A stretch of 64,000 bases of DNA from Pseudozobellia thermophila (lineage in GTDB: Bacteria; Bacteroidota; Bacteroidia; Flavobacteriales; Flavobacteriaceae). Both the position numbers and the translations under genes were made by a program. Shown here one piece after another: positions 25,605-34,158 of this stretch (position 1 is the stretch's first letter; every line of letters begins with the position of its first letter). The notes under the pieces were generated by a model. It was not told where the DNA came from and did not search any database. It saw only the letters and a program-made list of their open reading frames with translations. The stretch covers positions 1-64,000 of the forward strand of contig NZ_FQYU01000013.1 of the NCBI RefSeq assembly GCF_900141855.1. The letters are read 5' to 3'.

Positions 25605-26033
25605 ATGGTTTGCACGATTTTATCCTTGTTTTTGGCCTTTGTCTTCTTTGTGTTGGGAGGCTTTCATGTCTATTGGCTCTTTGGGGGTGTTTGGGCTGTG
25701 GAAAGAGTAATTCCGACAAAAGCGGGCGGGGAAGACTTGCCGGCGATTCCGAGAACGGCAACATTGATTGTGGGCCTTGTCCTAATTCTGTTTGCTTGGA
25801 TGTACCTCATGAAATCGGGACTTGTCCCTGTCCAAGTTCCCAAGGGGATCATGAATTATGGATATTGGTTTATTCCTTCTATTTTTATTTTACGGGCCGT
25901 AGGCGATTTTAATTATGTGGGCTTTTTTAAGAAAATAAAACATACCGCATTCGCTAAGGCGGACTCAAAGGTATTTATTCCGTTATGTTTGGCCATTGGT
26001 ATAATGGGAATACTGATTCAATTAATGGATTAA
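25605..26033 (+). CDS. DUF3995 four-helix membrane protein
   Basis: The 142-residue membrane protein has four hydrophobic helices. The family pattern is visible in FHVYWLFGGVWAVERVIPTK near residues 21-40 and in RAVGDFNYVGFFKKI near 97-111. The ATG at 25605 gives the typical N-terminal helix. It lies 46 nt after the DUF5995 gene and 68 nt before the GSCFA gene in the same direction, so the three may be transcribed together. The function of DUF3995 is unknown. Confidence 0.85.
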   Translation: MVCTILSLFLAFVFFVLGGFHVYWLFGGVWAVERVIPTKAGGEDLPAIPRTATLIVGLVLILFAWMYLMKSGLVPVQVPKGIMNYGYWFIPSIFILRAVGDFNYVGFFKKIKHTAFAKADSKVFIPLCLAIGIMGILIQLMD

Positions 26034-26101
26034 AAACAATAAGGAAGCGTAGAAATGAGGTAAGTCGCTATTTTTGAATGCGAGCCGGAAAATAAATGAT
26101 A

Positions 26102-27043
26102 ATGAAACTCCAAACACAAATACCTTTACAAAAGGCCGAAAAGCAAATCGATTATGAAAGTCGCTTGGTTTTTCTGGGGTCTTGTTTTTCGGAAAATATC
26201 GGGGAAAAGTTCACTTACTTCAAGTTTCGGTCGCTCCGGAACCCCTTCGGTATTTTGTTTCATCCCTTGGCCATTGAAAATTTGGTATCGCGGGCCCTTC
26301 GGAAGAAGCGGTATACCCAAGACGATATATTTTACCATAACGAACGCTGGCAGTGTTACGACGCCCATTCCGATTTAAGTGCCCTTTCCCAAGAAACCCT
26401 ATTGGGGGCGCTCAATAATGGACTGGAAAAGACGGCGGAACATTTGGCAACCGCTACCCATATCGGTATCACTCTGGGAACGGCATGGGTGTATCGCCAC
26501 TTGGAAACCGATACGGTGGTGGCCAACTGCCATAAAGTCCCGCAGAGGCAATTCTCAAAGGAGCTGTTGGGCATTGCGGAAATGATGGTGGCCCTGAATA
26601 CCATTATGGACTCCGTTCGTTCGATAAACCCGAAGGCGCAGTTTATTTTAACCGTATCGCCCGTACGGCATCTAAAGGACGGTTTTGTGGAGAACCAGAG
26701 AAGTAAGGCACGTTTGATTTCGGCGGTCCACGCGGTTTTGCAAGAGGGGGTGTCTTATTTTCCTTCGTACGAGATCCAAATGGATGAGCTTAGGGATTAC
26801 CGCTTCTACAAGGAGGATATGGTGCACCCCAATCGGTTGGCAGTTGAATACATCTGGGAAAAATTTAGTGCCGTCTGGATTGTCGAAAAGGCAAGGCCGG
26901 TCATGGATCGGGTGGATGCGGTTCAAAGGGGACTCTTGCACCGGCCGTTCTATCCGGATTCCGAACAACATCGGAAATTTTCAGAAAACCTGGAAAAAAA
27001 GATGGAAAACCTGCGGGAAGAGTTTCCGTTTATGGATTTTTAG
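26102..27043 (+). CDS. GSCFA domain protein
   Basis: The protein of about 313 residues belongs to the GSCFA family, a relative of SGNH/GDSL hydrolases. The name-giving motif appears as FLGSCFSENIGEKF at about 27-40. The putative nucleophile Ser lies in GSCFS, and the later blocks TLGTAWVYRH, FILTVSPVRH and DMVHPNRLAVEYIWEKF match the SGNH block V pattern with a terminal Asp-x-x-His. Expected activity is an esterase or acetyltransferase on carbohydrate. The start at 26102 (MKLQTQIPL) is preferred over an ATG two codons upstream. No substrate is proven for this family. Confidence 0.88.
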   Translation: MKLQTQIPLQKAEKQIDYESRLVFLGSCFSENIGEKFTYFKFRSLRNPFGILFHPLAIENLVSRALRKKRYTQDDIFYHNERWQCYDAHSDLSALSQETLLGALNNGLEKTAEHLATATHIGITLGTAWVYRHLETDTVVANCHKVPQRQFSKELLGIAEMMVALNTIMDSVRSINPKAQFILTVSPVRHLKDGFVENQRSKARLISAVHAVLQEGVSYFPSYEIQMDELRDYRFYKEDMVHPNRLAVEYIWEKFSAVWIVEKARPVMDRVDAVQRGLLHRPFYPDSEQHRKFSENLEKKMENLREEFPFMDF

Positions 27044-27110
27044 CGGATATGGGCCAACCTTGGACCCCAAGACGGTTTTCGAATCTGATTTTCTGTTGTA
27101 ACTTGTTCCT

Positions 27111-27725
27111 ATGAAAAGAGTTCTTTTGGGGGCGGTCATTACCTTGGCCGCGGTATTGGTCTTTCGGTCCTGTGCGAAGGAAAAGGAAGCGCAATCGATT
27201 TTGACAGAAAATTCAATGCTCATACAGCAGCAAATCGAAAATGTCTCCAAATTGGTGGTTACCGAAGGACATTTTGCCGAAGTCTACAATTACAAGGACT
27301 CCAAAATGCTTTTCGGACCCTTTATCTCTGCCGAAAAGAAGGCCCTGGTCGTGGTCAACGCGGATGTTACCGTGGCCTATGACCTCGGGCAAATTGAGTT
27401 CGAGGTCGATGCAGCAAGCAAAACCCTCCGCATAAAAAGCATTCCCGAGCCGGAGGTAAAGATCAGCCCCGATTTTGAATATTACGATGTAAGTTCGGAT
27501 TACTTGAACATGTTCGAAGCTTCCGACTACAACAAGATCAAGAAAAACGTGACCGCCTCGCTAATGAAGAAGGTAGAAGCGTCATCGTTGAAAAAGAACG
27601 CGCAAAACAGGTTGTTGAGCGAGTTGCAAAAGTTCTATATCCTTACCCGTTCGATGGGGTGGACCCTGGTCTATAGGGATGAGGTTGTGGAACAAGGCCT
27701 GCCCGAGGCCCTGTTCAACGACTGA
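27111..27725 (+). CDS. DUF4230 protein, membrane-anchored
   Basis: This 204-residue protein has an N-terminal hydrophobic segment (about 4-20) followed by Cys21, so it is a membrane anchor or a weak lipobox. The DUF4230 body shows VSKLVVTEGHFAEVYNYKD and KALVVVNADVTVAYDLGQIEFEV, then a helical C-terminus. It lies 67 nt after the GSCFA gene on the same strand. The domain is common in Bacteroidota envelope proteins and has no known activity. It converges on the CE15 esterase gene with a short gap of 24 nt. Confidence 0.88.
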   Translation: MKRVLLGAVITLAAVLVFRSCAKEKEAQSILTENSMLIQQQIENVSKLVVTEGHFAEVYNYKDSKMLFGPFISAEKKALVVVNADVTVAYDLGQIEFEVDAASKTLRIKSIPEPEVKISPDFEYYDVSSDYLNMFEASDYNKIKKNVTASLMKKVEASSLKKNAQNRLLSELQKFYILTRSMGWTLVYRDEVVEQGLPEALFND

Positions 27726-27749
27726 ACCTTTTTATGCCCCGGCCCCTTG

Positions 27750-29006
27750 CTATTTAACAAAGGTTTTCGCCCAGGTGATGTATTGCTCCCAATCGTAGTC
27801 GGTTACGTCGTGTTTGCCGCTGCGTATGTGGTAGGCCACCGTATTCTGCAAGGGTTGGTCAATGGCCGGCATTTCGGGGGAGTCGATTCCCTGCTTGCCG
27901 TAAAGGGCGTAAACCTTGGAAGCGTGATAGGCGGAAAGAAATTCGCCCTTGGGATCGGCCCATCGGTCTTCGGCCGCGCTGGCAACGTAAAGGGGCCTGG
28001 GGGCGACCAGGGCCAAGAGTTGGTGCTGGTCTACGGGCAGGGTACGCTCGTTGTTGCCGTATTTTTTGAAACTGCCCGCAAACCAATGCGGAAAGGAGTT
28101 GTTGATGCGGGCGACGGTCTCCCCGAATTTTCTCTTGGATAGGGCCGCACCCCCACATCCCGAGTTATTGCTAATGACCCCCGCGAATCGTTTATCGGTG
28201 GCTCCGGCCCACAGCGCGGCCTTGCCCAAACGCGAATGGCCGAATACGATGACGTCGCTAATATTGGTGTCGTTTTCGAGGTAATCCATGGCCTTGCTCA
28301 GGCCGAAGGCCCATGCCGCTATACTGCCCCATTCGTTCGTTTTTGGCTTTACTTGGCCGTCTTTGTAGAATAGTTGGTGTAACCCGTCGGAAAAATCATT
28401 TTTGTCGGGGTCGACCTCGCCATAATGGATGGTAGCCAATCCGTAGCCGTTGTCGAGCATTTTTTCAATGGCCCACCGGTGTTTTCTTACCCCTCTGGTA
28501 GCTTCGGTCGCCTTATGGTCGGTTATGCCGAAGCTTTCGTTGTTCGATACCCAAGCCTTGGTGATGGGCACCTTGGGGTCGTCGGTGACCGTATGGTTTC
28601 CGTAGAAATTATAGCCTAGAAAAACGGGGGCCTTAGGATTGCCTTTTGGAAGGTATATCAATAGGTTGTAGGTTATGGTACGTTTGTTCTTGGTCAGGCT
28701 TATGGCCACTTGTTTGCGGCGTGCCTTGCCGCCATAGGCATCATCGCTTTCTTCCCATAGTTTAAAGGAATACTCGTCGAGTCGGTCGGGAACCTTGCCG
28801 TAGACCTGCCGCTCAAAAAATTGGAAAATTTCGAACCTACGGTTTTCTTCCCATTGTGTTTTGTTCGCTATGGGATTTCCGCTAAAGGTGGTCAACGGAT
28901 CCGGAAGTGGGAACTTGGGAACCTTTGATTCGTCGTAATTGGCTTCGGGTTGGGCAAAGATCATAGGACTAAGAAGTAAAATGGCGATCGTAATGAGGTT
29001 TTTCAT
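27750..29006 (-). CDS. Glucuronoyl esterase-like alpha/beta hydrolase (CE15-like)
   Basis: The 418-residue secreted protein has a signal peptide ending FAQ. The family pattern of CE15 esterases, which cleave ester bonds between lignin and glucuronoxylan, is visible. The nucleophile is Ser258 in GHSRLG, and the block VISNNSGCGGAALSKRKFGETV is characteristic. The catalytic His399 is in SGKHDVTDYDW. The acid residue is not certain. The ATG at 29006 gives the signal peptide; an earlier in-frame ATG at 29060 would overlap the hydroxylase end. No polysaccharide-utilisation genes flank it. The substrate is unproven, and some bacterial members have other roles. Confidence 0.85.
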   Translation of the reverse strand: MKNLITIAILLLSPMIFAQPEANYDESKVPKFPLPDPLTTFSGNPIANKTQWEENRRFEIFQFFERQVYGKVPDRLDEYSFKLWEESDDAYGGKARRKQVAISLTKNKRTITYNLLIYLPKGNPKAPVFLGYNFYGNHTVTDDPKVPITKAWVSNNESFGITDHKATEATRGVRKHRWAIEKMLDNGYGLATIHYGEVDPDKNDFSDGLHQLFYKDGQVKPKTNEWGSIAAWAFGLSKAMDYLENDTNISDVIVFGHSRLGKAALWAGATDKRFAGVISNNSGCGGAALSKRKFGETVARINNSFPHWFAGSFKKYGNNERTLPVDQHQLLALVAPRPLYVASAAEDRWADPKGEFLSAYHASKVYALYGKQGIDSPEMPAIDQPLQNTVAYHIRSGKHDVTDYDWEQYITWAKTFVK

Positions 29007-29056
29007 GGTGTTCAATTTGGTTGTTGGGCGTAGGGTTAAAAGCGGTCGGTTGGGCG

Positions 29057-30823
29057 TCATTCCAATTGCTGGGATTGAAATGCCTTGTCGACGAGTTGAA
29101 GACCGTCATCGATCAAACGGCCGAATTTAGGGTTGTTTTGTTTTACGGTTTCCAAATGGTCGGCGATTTCTTGGGCGAAATCGCTGTCGCCGTTGGTCTG
29201 GGCCAATTCGTACAGTTCAACGGACAGAAGCCAGTCGTCGGGGAACTGGGCCCTTAGCGCCTCGAAGACCTTATGGCGCGAAATGGTTGTGTTGTTGCCT
29301 TCGCGAAAATTCCGGATCTGCCCATAGAATTGTTCGAGTTGTGCCTTTTCATCGGGCTTGTTCGTTTTTACGGGGGTAGGTGAGATCGAATGTGAAACCA
29401 GGTCAAAACTGTTGAGGTCGGCGACCCCATGATAGGCCGAAACCACTTTTTGGCCTACGGCCATACTATAAAGCCCATCGCCTTTCGAGGCGAATAGTAC
29501 ACTGTCTTTGTGTTTGACCACGCAGTTCTTAAAGGTTACCAAAAGTATTTGCCCTTGAAGGTTTCGGGTGCCCGTAATTATTTCGCCCGAAATTCTAATG
29601 TCTCCCTCAAATTCCAATGTTACCGTGCGGCCTTCATAGATATTGTAGGCCTTCAGGTCTCTCGGGCCCATATCCTCTATGGCGATATTGATGCCCTTAA
29701 GCTTCCCCAAGGGGGAACCGAAGCCGTTGGCATGGCGTTGCGTACCGTGGCCTACCAGTTCCTTTTCGCGAAAGGCCAAGGCCGTTTTTCCCTTGGTCTT
29801 TACGTATACGGGGCGGCCCTCGTGTTCGATTACACTTTCAAAGTTGCCCGAAATTTGCAATCCGGTACTCAGTTCTATGGTTCCGATTTCCTTTGACTCA
29901 ATTAGTTTTTTTATTCCTTGCAAACCACCGGTCCGTAGTGCCATGGTATTGGCAAAATCCTCCAAAACCTGACTTAAAAAGGCAAAATCGGGCGTGACGA
30001 AGAGTTGGGGTTGGGGTTGGGTAATATCGAAGGGTGTGTAGGCCGCCTCTATGCTGTAGGGGACCTTTTTTACCTGATCGGTCATGCACCACGCACTTTC
30101 CCCGATCGACGATAAAAGTCCGGCACCGTAGATCTTGGGGTTTTCCAGGCTACCTATTAGGCCGTATTCGACCGTCCACCAATGCAGGTTGCGGATCAAG
30201 GCCATCTCACTGGGCTCGCCCATGTTTTTTTGTAGCTCGTCGATGCGTTTTTCGGCCGTTTCGATTTCGGTTTTGGGTGTGTCGGCGGCTTCCTTTATGA
30301 TCGACAGGTGCCTTACCGCCTCGTAGAGTTCGAAATCTTTGGCATTGGAAATGGCCTTGCATCCTATTTCCCCGAACCTTCTTAAATACTCGGCGTACTC
30401 GGGGTTGGCGATGATAGGGGCATGGCCGGCACCTTCGTGTATGATATCGGGTGCGGGGGTATATTCGATATGTTCGAGCTGCCTGATATCGGAAGCTATG
30501 ACCAAGACATTGTAGGCCTGAAACTCCATAAAGGCCGAAGGGGGTATGAACCCGTCGACGGCGACGGCCGCCCAACCGATTTCCTTAAGAATGCGGTTCA
30601 TGCCGTACATGTCCGGGATATGGTCGACCGAAAGCCCCGTTTTTTTTAGCCCTTCAAGGTAGGATCCGTGGGCCACCTCGCTGAGGTAATCGACGTTTTT
30701 TCGCATCACATAGCGCCATACCGCCTGGTCTATTGCCGTGTAGTCGGCATAATTCTGCGGTTTGATGTACTGCCTTAAATGTTGGGGCAATTTGTCTAAA
30801 ACAGGATTGCTTTGGTACGACAT
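29057..30823 (-). CDS. Aromatic amino acid hydroxylase (phenylalanine 4-monooxygenase-like)
   Basis: The 588-residue enzyme should hydroxylate phenylalanine or a related aromatic amino acid using iron and tetrahydropterin. The iron ligands are His129 and His134 in IIHEGAGHAP and Glu219 in WWTVEY. Typical bacterial PhhA proteins have about 260-300 residues, so this one carries a long C-terminal extension of about 250 residues with beta-rich stretches (TVTLEFEGDIRISGEIITG). This long form is common in flavobacteria. The gene ends 50 nt upstream of the CE15-like esterase on the same strand. The exact substrate is not certain. Confidence 0.9.
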   Translation of the reverse strand: MSYQSNPVLDKLPQHLRQYIKPQNYADYTAIDQAVWRYVMRKNVDYLSEVAHGSYLEGLKKTGLSVDHIPDMYGMNRILKEIGWAAVAVDGFIPPSAFMEFQAYNVLVIASDIRQLEHIEYTPAPDIIHEGAGHAPIIANPEYAEYLRRFGEIGCKAISNAKDFELYEAVRHLSIIKEAADTPKTEIETAEKRIDELQKNMGEPSEMALIRNLHWWTVEYGLIGSLENPKIYGAGLLSSIGESAWCMTDQVKKVPYSIEAAYTPFDITQPQPQLFVTPDFAFLSQVLEDFANTMALRTGGLQGIKKLIESKEIGTIELSTGLQISGNFESVIEHEGRPVYVKTKGKTALAFREKELVGHGTQRHANGFGSPLGKLKGINIAIEDMGPRDLKAYNIYEGRTVTLEFEGDIRISGEIITGTRNLQGQILLVTFKNCVVKHKDSVLFASKGDGLYSMAVGQKVVSAYHGVADLNSFDLVSHSISPTPVKTNKPDEKAQLEQFYGQIRNFREGNNTTISRHKVFEALRAQFPDDWLLSVELYELAQTNGDSDFAQEIADHLETVKQNNPKFGRLIDDGLQLVDKAFQSQQLE

Positions 30824-30896
30824 GGCATAGGGTGTTTACACAAAGTTACAAAAAGCCTAAAATAAGATAAGTTGTTCGTATCAAGGTGCTTCCGTA

Positions 30897-30932
30897 TTTA
30901 AAAAAAGCCCTCCTTTGTCTTGAAAGAGGGCT
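30897..30932 (-). terminator. Intrinsic terminator of the DUF4136 gene
   Basis: The minus strand reads AGCCCTC, a 13-nt loop and GAGGGCT, followed by a run of seven T. It lies 30 nt after the DUF4136 stop codon. Confidence 0.8.
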
Positions 30933-30961
30933 TTATGTCGTTTTTTTGAATACATTGGCGA

Positions 30962-31519
30962 TTATCGGGCCGCAACCTTGTTGGGGGGGTATTGCATAAG
31001 AATTTCGGATACGAACTCTTGAATACGGGCCTCCTTCTTTTCGATGTTGTTGATGTTGCCCAAATTGCCTACACCTTTGCCCTGCCAGACGAGTTCCTTG
31101 CTTTTGGCGTCGATAAGGTCTATGTACAAGGATCCCTCGGTTCGGGTGCTTACATTGTTTCCGCCCCATCCCGGACCCCAGTAATAAGGGCTCCAGCCCC
31201 AGCCGTACGGGCCGCCCCAATAGTTGTTGTAAATGTCGACCTGTTGTTTTTCCTTGGTAAAGATGCTTACCAAAATATCGGGGTTTTCAGACTTTGTAAA
31301 ACCGCGTTTAGACATTTCCGACTCGATGGCACGGAGGATCCGTTTTTTGTCCAAATCCGAAATCTGGGCCTTATCGATACCGGTTTTGTAAAAGGCATAG
31401 GTGTTGTATGAATTAAAGTCGGCTTCCTTATCATAGTCGGAAAGTACTTGGACCGAGGAACATGAGCTCAAGAACAGCAGAATGAGCATCGGAACCACCA
31501 AAAATGTATTCTTTTTCAT
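30962..31519 (-). CDS. DUF4136 lipoprotein
   Basis: The 185-residue lipoprotein has lipobox LSSC (Cys20). The DUF4136 body shows YDKEADFNSYNTYAFYKTG and ILRAIESEMSKRGFTKSENPDILV. A glycine/tryptophan/tyrosine-rich linker (GGPYGWGWSPYYWGPGWG) occupies about residues 105-122. The end is EFVSEILMQYPP. Members are periplasmic or outer-membrane proteins of unknown function. The gene ends at a clear hairpin at 30897. Its 5' neighbour is a small Cys-rich gene 69 nt upstream on the same strand, so the two may be co-transcribed. Confidence 0.9.
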   Translation of the reverse strand: MKKNTFLVVPMLILLFLSSCSSVQVLSDYDKEADFNSYNTYAFYKTGIDKAQISDLDKKRILRAIESEMSKRGFTKSENPDILVSIFTKEKQQVDIYNNYWGGPYGWGWSPYYWGPGWGGNNVSTRTEGSLYIDLIDAKSKELVWQGKGVGNLGNINNIEKKEARIQEFVSEILMQYPPNKVAAR

Positions 31520-31588
31520 AATGTTTCAATATTTGCAGTTAACGAAATGTATAAACCAAGTCTCAAAAATCATGCCGAAGACCCTTGT

Positions 31589-31747
31589 TTATCGAGGTCC
31601 TTTCTTTATGTCAAATCCGTAAGGGCAGTGCCTACAGCCACTTTCGCAACAATACCCCCTTTTTTGTAAATACTGGGCCGTAAAAACCCTGTACCCTTCT
31701 TTCGAATAATAATAGTCGCCCGCTTCGAGGGGTATTATTTTCTTCAT
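31589..31747 (-). CDS. DUF5522-like small Cys-rich protein
   Basis: This 52-residue reading frame encodes a basic, cytoplasmic protein with no signal peptide. The pattern is DYYYSKEGYRVFTAQYLQKR followed by GYCCESGCRHCPYG. It places four cysteines at positions 33, 34, 38 and 41 and one histidine at position 40, consistent with a zinc or iron-sulfur site. This is the DUF5522 pattern I remember from many bacteria. The start is the ATG at 31747 and the stop is TAA at 31589. It is short and easily missed, but the pattern is distinctive. The function is unknown. Confidence 0.8.
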   Translation of the reverse strand: MKKIIPLEAGDYYYSKEGYRVFTAQYLQKRGYCCESGCRHCPYGFDIKKGPR

Positions 31748-32005
31748 TTAAAGCTCTTTTTTAATCACCTTCGTTCGAGCCTGGTGCAATGGGCGATATG
31801 AAATTGTCCCGAAAAGCAAGATCCAGATTCCTTAAGTTACAAATTAATGGCAACGAACAATCAAATTTAAATCCAAAATCGTATATTTTATGGGTATTTG
31901 GCGTTATTTTAACGCGTATAGGCAACCGACGGCGACCTTGTTCCGTTATCGAAAACCGGGGTCGACCTACAATTAACGCTGTTTTCGGCCGTTTAACCTT
32001 CGATT

Positions 32006-32341
32006 ATGATCTTAGTTTTTAAACATCTCTTTTACAAGAACTATGTCGGACTTTCACTTTGGCCGTTTATCATCCTTAAGGACGATACGCTTAAAAACGA
32101 TATTGTTTTGATCAATCACGAGCGTATTCACCTAAGGCAACAGCAAGAGTTGCTGATTGTTTTTTTCTACATTTTTTATATTTCCGAATGGCTTGTTCGA
32201 ACCATGTGCTATTTGGATAGTTACAAGGCCTACCAGAACATTAGTTTTGAACGTGAGGCCTATGCCAATGAGAAGAACCTCGAATATATTGCCGCCCGTA
32301 GGCCTTTGGCCTTTATTAAATATCTTTGGCGCACAGAATAG
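32006..32341 (+). CDS. Small HExxH-motif membrane protein
   Basis: The 111-residue protein contains HERIH at residues 38-42, which is the HExxH zinc-peptidase motif (NHERIHLRQQQE). A hydrophobic segment follows at about 49-67, and then SFEREAYANEKN at about 80-91, where Glu82 or Glu84 could be a third zinc ligand as in gluzincins. This layout resembles a minimal M56/BlaR-type or DUF45-like peptidase domain. The protein is far shorter than active families, so it may be an inactive or regulatory member. It lies 5 nt upstream of the ACC-deaminase-like gene. Activity is not established. Confidence 0.75.
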   Translation: MILVFKHLFYKNYVGLSLWPFIILKDDTLKNDIVLINHERIHLRQQQELLIVFFYIFYISEWLVRTMCYLDSYKAYQNISFEREAYANEKNLEYIAARRPLAFIKYLWRTE

Positions 32342-32346
32342 CCCTT

Positions 32347-33252
32347 GTGAACGCCCTTACCCAATACATACAGCTCCCCCTTTTGACCGAAAAGAAGGTC
32401 GATCTGGCCATTAAACGGGAAGATTTGCTGCATTTGCATATATCGGGCAATAAGTACCGTAAGCTCTTCTACAACCTGAAGGAGGCCCGGGAACAGGGGC
32501 ATCATACCTTGCTGACCTTCGGGGGCGCCTATTCGAACCATATTGCGGCCACCGCCTATGCGGGCAAAAAATATGGTTATAAGACCATTGGGGTCATTCG
32601 GGGAGAGGAACTGGCCGATAAATGGCGGCATAACCCGACTTTGCAATTGGCCCATGACCATGGTATGCATTTCACGTTTGTGTCCAGGGACGAATACCGC
32701 AGCAAGGACGATCCGTCGTTCATCGCGCGCCTGGTGACGGAATGGGGCGCGTTCTACCTGCTTCCCGAAGGAGGAACCAATACCTTGGCCATTAAGGGAT
32801 GTGAGGCTATATTGAACGATGGGGATCGCGGTTTTGATCATATCGCTTGTGCGGTCGGAACAGGGGGGACCATTGCCGGAATAAGCAATTCGGCCCGCAA
32901 GGGACAACAGGTTTTGGGCTTTCCTGCCCTAAAGGGCGATTTTTTAAAGGAAGATATTCGTAAATTTGCCCTAAAGGAAAACTGGAGCTTGTTTTCGGAC
33001 TATCATTTTGGGGGCTATGCCAAGGTGAATGCCGACTTGGTCCACTTTATCAATTGGTTTAAGGAAAACACCGGAATTCCTTTAGATCCGATTTATACCG
33101 GCAAGATGATGTTCGGTATCTTTGATTTGATAAAACGGGATTATTTCCTTCCCGGCTCCAAGATTTTGGCCGTTCACACGGGGGGTCTACAGGGCATAAA
33201 AGGAATGAACGAGAACTTGAAAAAGAAAAACCTTCCATTGCTATGCGTGTAA
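32347..33252 (+). CDS. ACC deaminase/D-cysteine desulfhydrase family PLP enzyme
   Basis: The protein of about 301 residues is a fold-type II PLP enzyme. The lysine that binds PLP is Lys36 in the block SGNKYRKL, and TFGGAYSNHIAATAYAG marks the phosphate region. The block AVGTGGTIAGI near 180 is also typical. Close relatives are 1-aminocyclopropane-1-carboxylate deaminase and D-cysteine desulfhydrase, and sequence alone does not separate these. The start is the GTG at 32347, giving MNALTQYIQLPLL, because the earlier in-frame TTG lies inside the upstream gene. It overlaps the next gene by 10 nt, so the two are coupled. Confidence 0.85.
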   Translation: MNALTQYIQLPLLTEKKVDLAIKREDLLHLHISGNKYRKLFYNLKEAREQGHHTLLTFGGAYSNHIAATAYAGKKYGYKTIGVIRGEELADKWRHNPTLQLAHDHGMHFTFVSRDEYRSKDDPSFIARLVTEWGAFYLLPEGGTNTLAIKGCEAILNDGDRGFDHIACAVGTGGTIAGISNSARKGQQVLGFPALKGDFLKEDIRKFALKENWSLFSDYHFGGYAKVNADLVHFINWFKENTGIPLDPIYTGKMMFGIFDLIKRDYFLPGSKILAVHTGGLQGIKGMNENLKKKNLPLLCV

Positions 33253-34100
33253 TACGTAAACTTCTATTGCTGTCCGTTCTGGGTGTATTTTTTATAGGGT
33301 GCAAGGCCAAACGTACCGTTTCACAAACCCGACACCACGAGCGGGCCAAGACCGAAACCGTCAGGGTCGTGAAAGAGAAGAGGAAAGCCGATGACGGACT
33401 TTATCCCATGCCGGAAGATACGGGGAAATTTGTACGGTTCAATATCGACTCCCCCGAAGAGTATATCGAAACATTTTCGGAAATAGCACAGATGGAAATG
33501 AAGGCCTTTGGAATACCGGCCAGCATCACCTTGGCACAAGGCCTTTTGGAAAGCGGCTTCGGCAAGGGAGCCCTGGCCCTTAAGACGAACAACCATTTTG
33601 GTATCAAATGCCATACGGGTTGGGATGGGGACTACGATTTTCACGATGATGACGAAAAGGGGGAGTGCTTCAGAAAATACAACCACCCCATGTACTCCTA
33701 TCGAGACCACAGCCTTTTTTTAAAGAACAGGTCGCGCTACGCCTTTCTGTTCGATTATCCTTCCGACGATTACAAACGCTGGGCCAAGGGCTTAAGGCAG
33801 GCCGGCTATGCTACGGATAAGCGCTATCCCCAAAAGTTGATTTCACTTATCGAACGGCATCAATTGTACCGTTATGACAAAGCGGTGCTGGGCGATGCCT
33901 ATGGTAGGCGAAGCCAGCAGGCGGTGGCAGTGAATACGGCCCCTAGCTTTCATGTGGTACAGCCGGGCGATACCCTGTATTCGCTGTCAAAACGATACTC
34001 GGTTTCGGTAGACGAGCTGATGCGCTGGAACTACATGTACGATACCAACCTTTCCGTAGGGCAAAAACTTACCGTTAAGACCGAGAATTATAACAAGTAG
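33243..34100 (+). CDS. Lipoprotein glucosaminidase with C-terminal LysM
   Basis: The 285-residue lipoprotein has lipobox FIGC (Cys20). A glucosaminidase domain spans about 75-210, with the likely catalytic Glu103 in LAQGLLESGFGKG and conserved TNNHFGIKC and SYRDHSLFL. A LysM domain is at about 237-280 (HVVQPGDTLYSLSKRYSVSV). It should bind peptidoglycan and cleave N-acetylglucosaminyl linkages at the periplasmic face. It overlaps the upstream PLP-enzyme gene by 10 nt and is followed after 58 nt by hemL. The catalytic residue assignment follows family knowledge of the LLESGxG pattern. Confidence 0.92.
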   Translation: MRVIRKLLLLSVLGVFFIGCKAKRTVSQTRHHERAKTETVRVVKEKRKADDGLYPMPEDTGKFVRFNIDSPEEYIETFSEIAQMEMKAFGIPASITLAQGLLESGFGKGALALKTNNHFGIKCHTGWDGDYDFHDDDEKGECFRKYNHPMYSYRDHSLFLKNRSRYAFLFDYPSDDYKRWAKGLRQAGYATDKRYPQKLISLIERHQLYRYDKAVLGDAYGRRSQQAVAVNTAPSFHVVQPGDTLYSLSKRYSVSVDELMRWNYMYDTNLSVGQKLTVKTENYNK

Positions 34101-34158
34101 TCTTCGTAGGGGGGACCCCGGTCTATGAAAACCATAAGTCAAAACAAAAATTTCATTT

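Noticed and set aside
31789-32022. 77-codon plus-strand reading frame before the HExxH gene
   Set aside because: It overlaps the start of the better-supported gene, has low-complexity basic content and no recognisable motif.
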